Shown: positions 1 to 6,611 of the stretch, piece by piece
How the letters are laid out: each line of letters begins with the position of its first letter
Position numbering within the stretch: the first letter of the stretch is position 1
Assembly (NCBI GenBank): GCA_026392815.1
Contig: JAPLBI010000179.1
Span: 1-7,550 of the forward strand
Direction of reading: 5' to 3'
Source: Actinomycetota bacterium
GTDB taxonomy: Bacteria > Actinomycetota > Actinomycetes > Nanopelagicales > Nanopelagicaceae
DNA length: 7,550 bases
The notes under the pieces: generated by a model
Told to the model about the DNA's origin: nothing
The model's input: the letters and a program-made list of their open reading frames with translations, nothing else
Database searches by the model: none
Made by a program: the position numbers and the translations under genes

Positions 1-535
<535 letters not shown>

Positions 536-545
536 TTAATTGGAA

Positions 546-965
546 TTACTTGCCGAAGAAAATTTCGATTTCGCGTGCTGCAGATTCTGGTGAATCAGAG
601 CCGTGCACGATATTTTGTACAACTTTGGTTCCTTGATCGCGAGCAAGATCGCCGCGAATTGTTCCGGGCGCTGCAACTGTTGGATCAGTTACTCCAGCAA
701 GGGAACGGAATCCTTCGATTACGCGATTGCCTTCAGCAACTATTGCAACGATCGGACCTGACATCATGAATTCAACTAACGGTTCAAAAAATGGTTTGCC
801 TTGATGTTCTGCGTAATGACGTTCTAGAAGTGCGCGATCTGCCTGCATCATCTTGAGCGCTGTCACAACATAACCTTTATTCTCGATACGCGAAATAACT
901 TCGCCCACCAATTGACGGCGCACGCCATCTGGCTTTACGAGGATCAAGGTCTTTTCTGTGCTCAC
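546..965 (-). CDS. ndk: Nucleoside diphosphate kinase
   Basis: This cytosolic enzyme moves the gamma phosphate from ATP to other nucleoside diphosphates through a phosphohistidine, balancing NTP and dNTP pools. The 139-residue product has the usual family length. Visible landmarks are the N-terminal ILVKPDGV with Lys11, the GTIRGD segment at 101–106 with Arg104, and the active-site stretch NIVHGSDS with catalytic His121. The spacing [17 protein letters not shown] is, from memory, typical of actinobacterial members. The start is a GTG (965–963). An in-frame ATG does not occur close upstream, and the protein begins [14 protein letters not shown], as expected. No well-placed Shine-Dalgarno is present; AGG ends only 3 nt before the GTG. 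A -10-like TAGACT ends 6 nt before the GTG, which suggests a leaderless transcript. The gene follows the DUF4233 gene by 51 bp and precedes mreB. Confidence 0.97.
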   Translation of the reverse strand: MSTEKTLILVKPDGVRRQLVGEVISRIENKGYVVTALKMMQADRALLERHYAEHQGKPFFEPLVEFMMSGPIVAIVAEGNRVIEGFRSLAGVTDPTVAAPGTIRGDLARDQGTKVVQNIVHGSDSPESAAREIEIFFGK

Positions 966-966
966 C

Positions 967-984
967 TGCCTAGTCTATTAGGCA
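967..984 (-). repeat. Perfect 6-bp inverted repeat upstream of ndk
   Basis: On the minus strand TGCCTA and TAGGCA are separated by 6 nt, and the second arm ends 1 nt before the GTG start codon. The candidate -10 hexamer spans the loop and the start of the downstream arm. No T tract follows, so it is not a rho-independent terminator. It could be an operator, or a hairpin that would hide the ndk start on read-through transcripts from folC. Chance is a real alternative for arms this short. Confidence 0.35.
972..977 (-). promoter_or_regulatory. Putative -10 hexamer for leaderless ndk transcript
   Basis: TAGACT fits the TANNNT pattern of a -10 element and ends 6 nt before the GTG of ndk, so a transcript would begin at or next to the start codon. 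No convincing -35 is seen; the best partial match, CGGACA, has only a 15-nt spacer. The same hexamer occurs at the same place before valS. Confidence 0.4.
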
Positions 985-1016
985 TCTGGGCGTGTCCGCT
1001 CCACCGCTTCTTCGCC

Positions 1017-1370
1017 CTACTTTTCATCGCCTTTGCGGTCGGCGGGGTTACCTTGCGCCAAAAGGGCGGCGCGGGCAGCCTCACCCTTACGGCCAACAAT
1101 TATCGCCGCAATCCATAACCCCACGAACATGACATTAACAATCGCCATGGATGGAACAACAAAGCTATATGCAGCCATTGCGATCTGAAGAATCGAACCG
1201 AAGATCCAGCCTGAGCGCTTCTTGAGAAGTCGAATTGCGTAGATCATTAAAAACATAACTACTGCGCCATAAATTAAAGTCAGTGGCTCGCCGCTATCTT
1301 TCGCAAGCAACATTGCAAAACCCATGATTAAAAATTCCATAGAAAGAACTGCAGAACCAAGTACGCGCAT
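1017..1370 (-). CDS. DUF4233-type small membrane protein
   Basis: This 117-residue integral membrane protein has no established function. Hydrophobic segments are visible at about residues 3–23, 30–49, 56–72 and 75–92, so four membrane passes are likely. They are followed by a charged, alanine-rich cytoplasmic-looking tail of about 25 residues ending DRKGDEK. I assign it to the DUF4233 family from its size, its membrane pattern and above all its place between folC and ndk, where Actinobacteria carry such a gene (Rv2446c in Mycobacterium tuberculosis, to my recollection). Its ATG shares one base with the folC TAA (TAATG), and GAGGAAGG lies 6 nt upstream inside folC, so translation is probably coupled. 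The context hints at a link to folate or nucleotide metabolism, but nothing in the sequence shows an activity. Confidence 0.8.
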   Translation of the reverse strand: MRVLGSAVLSMEFLIMGFAMLLAKDSGEPLTLIYGAVVMFLMIYAIRLLKKRSGWIFGSILQIAMAAYSFVVPSMAIVNVMFVGLWIAAIIVGRKGEAARAALLAQGNPADRKGDEK

Positions 1371-2740
1371 TACTTGCCTTCCTCAACCGGTGACTTCGCA
1401 TATTTCTTTCGCACCGCAGTGCGAGCTTCGCCAACTGTGACTACTGATCCAGTTATCAAGATAGCTAACGATTCTTCACTAAGTGGACGAACTGAATCCT
1501 TAATGGCTTTCTCAATTGCATCGGCAAGTGTTGGCTGAGCAAAGACTCGGTCAGCGCCAAATACTTGGGTCGCTAAAGCCTCTAAATCGCCAACTGCCAT
1601 CGAGCGCGCAGCTGAGTTAGTTGTAACAATTATTTGGTTCATGATCGGCTCCAGCGCCTGCAAAATACCTAGAGCATCTTTATCGGCCATCAGCGCAACA
1701 ATGCCTGTGACATCATCAAAGGTGAATTCACTCTGAATCGTTTCTGCAATCGCCTTAGCTCCATGCGGGTTATGCGCGGCATCCAAGATAATTGTTGGAT
1801 CGCGATGAATAATCTCGCAACGCCCTGGTGAGGTCACATTGGCAAACCCCGCGCGCACCGCATCTATATCCAAGTCTTGTTCTCCGAAAAATGCTTCAAC
1901 GGCGATCAAAGCAGCCGCCGCATTGGAAGCTTGATGCTTGCCGTGTAGCGGTAAGAAAATATCGTCGTAATGTCCGCGCAAACCTGTAATTGAGATTAAC
2001 TGACCGCCTACTGCAACTGCGCGAGAATCGATTGAGTATTCAAGGCCTTCACGTGCTACATCTGCACCGACTTCAGCGGCTCTGCGCAGAAGCTCTACCG
2101 CGGCTTCTGGCTCTTGTTGTGCCAAGACTACAAAGCCTTGTTCCTTGATAATTCCCGCTTTAGTTGTCGCAATTTCTGCAATTGTATTTCCGAGGTACTC
2201 CATGTGATCTAAGCCGATCGGCATAATCACCGATACATCGGCATCCACAACATTTGTCGCATCCCACTGTCCACCCATGCCGACTTCAATTACTCCGACA
2301 TCAATCGGATGTTCTGCGAAAGCGGCAAAGGCTAACGCGGTAATTGCTTCAAAGAATGAGATTGGGTTATCAAACTTGGTATCCATTAAATCTAGGTAAG
2401 GGCTAATGTCGTTAAAGGAGAAGATCATCTCTTTGGCATCGATCGGTTGGCCGTTGATGCAGATACGTTCTAGATAACTTTCAAGATGCGGGCTCGTGAA
2501 GCGACCCGTGCGTAGACCCATCTCAAATAGAAGCGAATCGACCATACGTGAAGTTGTGGTCTTGCCGTTGGTGCCACCGATATGAATTGTTGGATAAGTA
2601 AGTTGTGGCGAGCCAAGCATGTCAACGAGTGCTGAGATTCTTTCAAGAGTTGGTGCGATGCGATTTTCTGGCCAGCGCGCGAGCAAAGCTTTTTCGATTG
2701 CGTCTATGCGCGCCTGATCATCTGGATTGATGTTATTCAT
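1370..2740 (-). CDS. folC: Bifunctional folylpolyglutamate synthase / dihydrofolate synthase
   Basis: FolC joins glutamate to dihydropteroate and adds further glutamates to reduced folates, using ATP, in the cytosol. The 456-residue protein has the Mur-ligase-like layout. The ATP-binding loop GGTNGKTTT is at residues 55–63, and a folate-site TSPHLE stretch is at 81–86. An EVGMGGQWDATN segment follows, then GLDHMEYLG, then a TTKAGI stretch whose lysine is the usual carbamylation candidate. The C-terminal domain opens with LDAAHNPHGA. All are in the expected order with no gap. Its ATG is 14 bp after the valS stop, and no Shine-Dalgarno is visible in that gap, which is AT-rich (CATATAAATT). Either coupling to valS translation or a weak internal promoter could supply expression. 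It overlaps the DUF4233 start by one base. Whether both the synthase activities are present cannot be read from the sequence. Confidence 0.95.
   Translation of the reverse strand: MNNINPDDQARIDAIEKALLARWPENRIAPTLERISALVDMLGSPQLTYPTIHIGGTNGKTTTSRMVDSLLFEMGLRTGRFTSPHLESYLERICINGQPIDAKEMIFSFNDISPYLDLMDTKFDNPISFFEAITALAFAAFAEHPIDVGVIEVGMGGQWDATNVVDADVSVIMPIGLDHMEYLGNTIAEIATTKAGIIKEQGFVVLAQQEPEAAVELLRRAAEVGADVAREGLEYSIDSRAVAVGGQLISITGLRGHYDDIFLPLHGKHQASNAAAALIAVEAFFGEQDLDIDAVRAGFANVTSPGRCEIIHRDPTIILDAAHNPHGAKAIAETIQSEFTFDDVTGIVALMADKDALGILQALEPIMNQIIVTTNSAARSMAVGDLEALATQVFGADRVFAQPTLADAIEKAIKDSVRPLSEESLAILITGSVVTVGEARTAVRKKYAKSPVEEGK
1377..1384 (-). promoter_or_regulatory. Strong Shine-Dalgarno for the DUF4233 gene, within the folC 3' end
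   Basis: GAGGAAGG on the minus strand lies 6 nt before the ATG at 1370 and within the last codons of folC. With the TAATG stop-start overlap it indicates reinitiation or coupled translation, and it confirms the chosen start. Confidence 0.75.
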
Positions 2741-2742
2741 AA

Positions 2743-2748
2743 TTTATA
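2743..2748 (-). promoter_or_regulatory. Possible -10-like element before folC
   Basis: TATAAA matches a -10 consensus at five of six positions, in the 14-bp gap between valS and folC. It ends only 2 nt before the ATG, too close for a leaderless start at that codon, and no -35 is seen. It may simply be an AT-rich junction. Confidence 0.2.
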
Positions 2749-2754
2749 TGCGAT

Positions 2755-5259
2755 TTACTTTAGCGCAGCAAGAGCGGCAGTAATGCGTTCGATATCTGCA
2801 GTTGTCTTACCCAAGCGCTCTTTAATCTCGACAACGACATCAGCCGGTGCCTTGGCCATAAAGCCAGCGTTGCCTAATTTAACTTCAGCGGTCTGAAGAT
2901 CTTTCTTGGCGGCAGCTAAATCTTTCTCTAAACGTGCGCGCTCAGCCACAACATCGATCGAACCAGTTAGATCGAGTTCGATCTTTATGCCGCCAATTTC
3001 AAGGGATGCAGATGGTGTGAAATCTTTATCTTCAAGCTTCAATAAGAAGCGCAAGGCGCTGGAGTATTCGAGCACATCGGCAGAGCCAGAGAAACGACCC
3101 GGCACTTTCTGAGAAGGCTTAAGCCCTTGATCATTGCGGAAGCGACGAACTTCAGTAACGACTTCTTGCAGAGTTGAAATCAGTTTCTCTGACTTCTTAT
3201 CTATATGTGAACTATCTGCCTTCGGCCATTGAGCGACAACCAGCGACTCTCCCCCGGTAAGCGTGCACCAGAGTTCCTCAGTAATAAATGGCATAACTGG
3301 GTGCAGAGTGCGTAGGAGTTGATCAAGAACATGGCCAAGCACGCGTTGTGAACTTGCCTTGTTATCAGAGGCGAAGGTTTCTTTAGAGAGCTCTAGGTAC
3401 CAGTCGCAGAGGTCATCCCAAGCGAAGTGGTAGAGAGTTTCACAAGCGCGAGCGAATTCGTAACCTTCGAGAAGTGAATCAACATCGCGCAGAGTTTCGC
3501 TAAGGCGAGACAAGATCCAGCGATCAATTGCATTTAGCTCAGAAGTTGCTGGCAGAGCACCGTTTACATTGGCACCGTTCATCATCGCAAAGCGAGTTGC
3601 ATTCCAAAGCTTGGTAGCAAAGTTACGAGATCCGCCAATCCAATCTTCAGCCAAAGCTTGATCTGTGCCGGGGTTGGCACCGCGCGCCAAGGTAAAGCGC
3701 AGCGCATCGGCGCCGTACTTATCCATAAACTCAATTGGATCAATTACATTTCCGCGGCTCTTCGACATCTTCTTGCCGAATTGATCGCGAACAAGTCCGT
3801 GCAACATAATCGTTTTAAATGGAGCAACGCCATCCATCGCAAATGTGGACATCATCATCATGCGAACTACCCAGAAGAACAAGATGTCATAGCCAGTTAC
3901 AAGAACGCTTGTTGGATAAAACTTTGCAAGGTCAGCTGATTTCTCTGGCCAGCCAAAGGTAGAAAATGCCCACTGTCCTGATGAGAACCAGGTATCTAAA
4001 ACATCTGGATCTTGAGTCCAACCTGCAGGCGCAGTTTGGTCAGGTCCAACAACTTCAACTTCACCATTTGGTCCATACCAAACAGGAATACGGTGTCCCC
4101 ACCAAAGTTGGCGAGAGATACACCAGTCGTGCATGTTATCTACCCACTCAAAATATCTAGGCGCAAGTGCTTCTGGTTCGATCTTTACTTCACCGCTGCG
4201 CACAGCGTCAGCGGATGCTTTAGCAAGAGGTGCAACCTTTACAAACCACTGCTTTGAAAGTCTTGGTTCAACAGTTGTATCGCAACGTGAGCAATGCCCA
4301 ACTGCGTGAATATATGGACGCTTTTCGGCAACAACGCGCCCCATCTCTTTAAGCTTTGCAACAACGGCAGCGCGAGCATCGAAGCGATCCATCCCGTCGA
4401 ATTCGGTTCCGGTTCCAGCCATGACGCCGTGCTCGTTCATGATCACAACGAATGGAACGTTATGGCGCATCGCCATTTCAAAGTCATTTGGATCGTGAGC
4501 TGCAGTTACCTTTACTGCACCGGTTCCGAAATCCATCTCCACGAGTTCGTCAGCAATGATCGGAATCATGCGGTCAACCAGAGGCAAGAGAACTTCAGTA
4601 CCAATCATGTGCTTATAACGTGGATCATCTGGGTGAACTGCTACAGCGCCATCACCCAACATGGTTTCAGCGCGCGTGGTTGCCACAACGATTGATTGTT
4701 CGCCTTCACCATAACGAATCTGAACAAACTCGCCAGCATCATCTTGGTGATCAACTTCAATATCTGAAAGCGCTGTTAAACAACGCGGACACCAGTTAAT
4801 AATTCTCTCTGCACGATAGATAAGCCCAGCATCATGCATCTTCTTAAAAATCGATACAACGGCTTTGGACATTCCTTCATCCATTGTGAAACGCTCGCGC
4901 GACCAGTCGACGCTAACGCCCAGACGCTTCATCTGATCAAGGATTGCTCCGCCAGATTCAGCTTTCCATTCCCAAACTTTCTTTACAAACTCTTCGCGAC
5001 CTAAGTCATGGCGAGAAAGCCCCTGTGCGCCTAATTGTTTTTCAACAACGTTCTGCGTTGCGATACCTGCGTGATCCATTCCGGGTAACCAGAGAACTTC
5101 ATAACCCTTCATGCGCTTCATTGTGAACGCCTCTTTAGAAGATGAAGCATCTGCAGTGAAGTAATCAGCTTTCAGCCATTTTGAATAAAGGCTTGACTCA
5201 ATATCGGCCGGATTAAAGGTCGATGCGAGTTCTTTGCCAGATGGCGAGCTTGAAGACAT
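2755..5259 (-). CDS. valS: Valyl-tRNA synthetase lacking the HIGH-motif segment
   Basis: ValRS is a class I synthetase that charges tRNA-Val and edits Thr-tRNA-Val. Most of this 834-residue protein is typical. The editing domain has the TTRAET stretch at 194–199 and the KVTAAHDPND stretch at 250–259. Cysteine pairs lie at 157/160 and 323/326, GKKMSKSRGN is at 495–504 (KMSKS at 497–501), an anticodon-binding domain follows, and a C-terminal coiled coil runs from about 771 to 834. The anomaly is near the N-terminus. After SKEAFT (41–46) the protein goes directly to MKRMKGYEVLWLPGMDHAG (47–65). In the ValRS sequences I know, about 28 residues containing the PPPNVTGSLHMGH region lie between these blocks, holding the ATP-binding HIGH signature. 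The junction (5122/5121) is in frame, with no stop. Without this segment aminoacylation should fail. The start ATG is 15 bp after clpX, has no Shine-Dalgarno, and has TAGACT 7 nt upstream. Identity is certain; functionality is doubtful. Confidence 0.93.
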   Translation of the reverse strand: MSSSSPSGKELASTFNPADIESSLYSKWLKADYFTADASSSKEAFTMKRMKGYEVLWLPGMDHAGIATQNVVEKQLGAQGLSRHDLGREEFVKKVWEWKAESGGAILDQMKRLGVSVDWSRERFTMDEGMSKAVVSIFKKMHDAGLIYRAERIINWCPRCLTALSDIEVDHQDDAGEFVQIRYGEGEQSIVVATTRAETMLGDGAVAVHPDDPRYKHMIGTEVLLPLVDRMIPIIADELVEMDFGTGAVKVTAAHDPNDFEMAMRHNVPFVVIMNEHGVMAGTGTEFDGMDRFDARAAVVAKLKEMGRVVAEKRPYIHAVGHCSRCDTTVEPRLSKQWFVKVAPLAKASADAVRSGEVKIEPEALAPRYFEWVDNMHDWCISRQLWWGHRIPVWYGPNGEVEVVGPDQTAPAGWTQDPDVLDTWFSSGQWAFSTFGWPEKSADLAKFYPTSVLVTGYDILFFWVVRMMMMSTFAMDGVAPFKTIMLHGLVRDQFGKKMSKSRGNVIDPIEFMDKYGADALRFTLARGANPGTDQALAEDWIGGSRNFATKLWNATRFAMMNGANVNGALPATSELNAIDRWILSRLSETLRDVDSLLEGYEFARACETLYHFAWDDLCDWYLELSKETFASDNKASSQRVLGHVLDQLLRTLHPVMPFITEELWCTLTGGESLVVAQWPKADSSHIDKKSEKLISTLQEVVTEVRRFRNDQGLKPSQKVPGRFSGSADVLEYSSALRFLLKLEDKDFTPSASLEIGGIKIELDLTGSIDVVAERARLEKDLAAAKKDLQTAEVKLGNAGFMAKAPADVVVEIKERLGKTTADIERITAALAALK

Positions 5260-5266
5260 AGAGCGC

Positions 5267-5272
5267 AGTCTA
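5267..5272 (-). promoter_or_regulatory. Putative -10 hexamer for leaderless valS transcript
   Basis: TAGACT lies between the clpX stop and the valS ATG and ends 7 nt before that ATG, within a gap of 15 bp that holds no Shine-Dalgarno. It is the same hexamer as before ndk. No clear -35 is visible in the clpX 3' end at 16–18 nt spacing, so the promoter call rests on the -10 and its position. Confidence 0.4.
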
Positions 5273-5274
5273 GA

Positions 5275-6570
5275 TTATGCGCTCTTCTCCTCTGTACCTT
5301 TTTCGCGGCGTGAAGCGCGCTTTGGAATATCGCCAGTGCGTGCAACCAGGGTAGGAGCCACATTTTCATCGATACATTCCTTATTAATGATCACTTTTGC
5401 GATATCGCTGCGACTTGGTACGTCGTACATCACAGATAACAGAACTGATTCCATGATCGCGCGAAGTCCGCGAGCACCTGTGCCACGCTTTAGCGCAAGC
5501 TCTGCGATGGCATCGAGTGACTCAGAGGTGAATTCGAGTTCAACATCATCTAAGTTAAAGAGACGCTGATACTGCTTTACGAGCGCATTCTTTGGCTCCG
5601 TCAAAATCTGCATTAACGCAGGCTTGTCTAGATTCTCAACGCTAGTAAGAACCGGCAGACGACCGATGAATTCAGGGATCATTCCAAACTTCAAAAGATC
5701 TTCGGGCATTACATCATGGAAGATATCTTTGCGGTTCTTATCTGCTGCTTCTTGCAGAGTTGCATTAAAGCCAACTCCAGCTTTTCCGCTGCGCGCTTCG
5801 ATGATCTTTTCTAGACCGGCGAATGCGCCACCGACGATAAAGAGAACATTTGTTGTATCGAGTTGAATAAATTCCTGGTGTGGGTGTTTACGACCACCTT
5901 GAGGTGGGACCGATGCAACTGTGCCTTCAAGAATTTTAAGGAGCGCCTGCTGAACACCTTCGCCTGATACGTCACGAGTAATTGATGGGTTCTCTGATTT
6001 ACGTGCGACCTTATCAATTTCATCGATATAGATGATTCCAGTTTCGGCTTTCTTTACATCGTAATCTGCAGCCTGTAAAAGTTTGAGCAAGATGTTTTCT
6101 ACATCTTCACCAACGTAACCTGCTTCAGTGAGCGCTGTTGCATCTGCAATTGCAAATGGCACATTGAGCATGCGCGCCAAAGTTTGCGCCATAAGAGTCT
6201 TGCCACAACCGGTTGGTCCGAGTAACAAGATATTTGACTTAGCGAGTTCTACTCCGTCTTCGCCTTTACCTTCACCTGATTGCACGCGCTTGTAGTGGTT
6301 ATAAACGGCAACTGCTAAAGATTTCTTGGCACGGTCTTGACCGATTACATATTGATCAAGGAATTCAAAGATTGCTTGTGGCTTAGGAAGTTCGGTTAAG
6401 CCAAGTGTGCTCGCTTCGGCGAGTTCTTCAACGATGATCTCGTTACAGAGTTCGATACATTCGTCGCAGATGTAAACGCCAGGACCAGCAATGAGCTTCT
6501 TGACCTGCTTCTGTGTCTTGCCACAGAAGGAACATTTGAGCAGGTCGCTAGTTTCACCGATACGAGTCAT
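5275..6570 (-). CDS. clpX: ATP-dependent Clp protease ATP-binding subunit ClpX
   Basis: ClpX is the hexameric AAA+ unfoldase that recognises tagged proteins and threads them into the ClpP peptidase in the cytosol. The 431-residue product is close to the E. coli length of about 424. An N-terminal zinc-binding domain has Cys13, Cys16, Cys35 and Cys38. Walker A GPTGCGKT is at 118–125, the pore-loop GYVGE at 151–155, and Walker B IIYIDEID at 179–186 with catalytic Glu184. The RKH loop is at 227–229, and the ClpP-docking loop reads VGF at 266–268 where E. coli has IGF. The sensor II segment GARGLRAI lies near the C-terminus, followed by a charged tail. No clpP is in the window. The ATG has no Shine-Dalgarno, but TATTCT ends 6 nt before it, which suggests a leaderless transcript. 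The stop lies 15 bp before valS. Confidence 0.97.
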   Translation of the reverse strand: MTRIGETSDLLKCSFCGKTQKQVKKLIAGPGVYICDECIELCNEIIVEELAEASTLGLTELPKPQAIFEFLDQYVIGQDRAKKSLAVAVYNHYKRVQSGEGKGEDGVELAKSNILLLGPTGCGKTLMAQTLARMLNVPFAIADATALTEAGYVGEDVENILLKLLQAADYDVKKAETGIIYIDEIDKVARKSENPSITRDVSGEGVQQALLKILEGTVASVPPQGGRKHPHQEFIQLDTTNVLFIVGGAFAGLEKIIEARSGKAGVGFNATLQEAADKNRKDIFHDVMPEDLLKFGMIPEFIGRLPVLTSVENLDKPALMQILTEPKNALVKQYQRLFNLDDVELEFTSESLDAIAELALKRGTGARGLRAIMESVLLSVMYDVPSRSDIAKVIINKECIDENVAPTLVARTGDIPKRASRREKGTEEKSA

Positions 6571-6576
6571 GGGATA

Positions 6577-6582
6577 AGAATA
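6577..6582 (-). promoter_or_regulatory. Putative -10 hexamer for leaderless clpX transcript
   Basis: TATTCT is a good -10 match and ends exactly 6 nt before the clpX ATG, placing the expected transcription start at the start codon. The stretch between them, TATCCC, is not a ribosome-binding site. It lies in the 41-bp gap after the transporter gene; a -35 is not evident. This is the best promoter candidate in the window. Confidence 0.5.
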
Positions 6583-6611
6583 GTTTTTTGCCCGAAATTT
6601 TGTGGGTTAAA

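Noticed and set aside
3849..3862. Run of ATC/ATG-like triplets as a microsatellite
   Set aside because: It encodes the four consecutive methionines in the VVRMMMM stretch of ValRS, which is normal for the family.
4294..4695. 133-codon plus-strand open frame inside valS
   Set aside because: It lies wholly antisense to the well-conserved ValRS editing region, has no recognisable motif or ribosome-binding site, and its composition is what a reversed coding sequence gives. The other plus-strand frames over ndk, valS, clpX and the transporter were rejected for the same reason.
5119..5124. Frameshift or intein as the explanation of the valS gap
   Set aside because: The frame is the same on both sides with no stop, and nothing is inserted; sequence is absent rather than added.
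5260..5274. T-box or other tRNA-sensing leader upstream of valS
   Set aside because: Only 15 bp separate clpX and valS, which leaves no room for one directly before the gene.
5172..5369. 65-codon minus-strand frame bridging the end of clpX and the start of valS
   Set aside because: It overlaps both real genes out of frame and has no motif.
6588..6606. CCC/GGG pairing followed by an A run near the end of the transporter gene, considered as a terminator
   Set aside because: The stem would be only 3 bp and the run is of A, not T, on the transcribed-sense strand.
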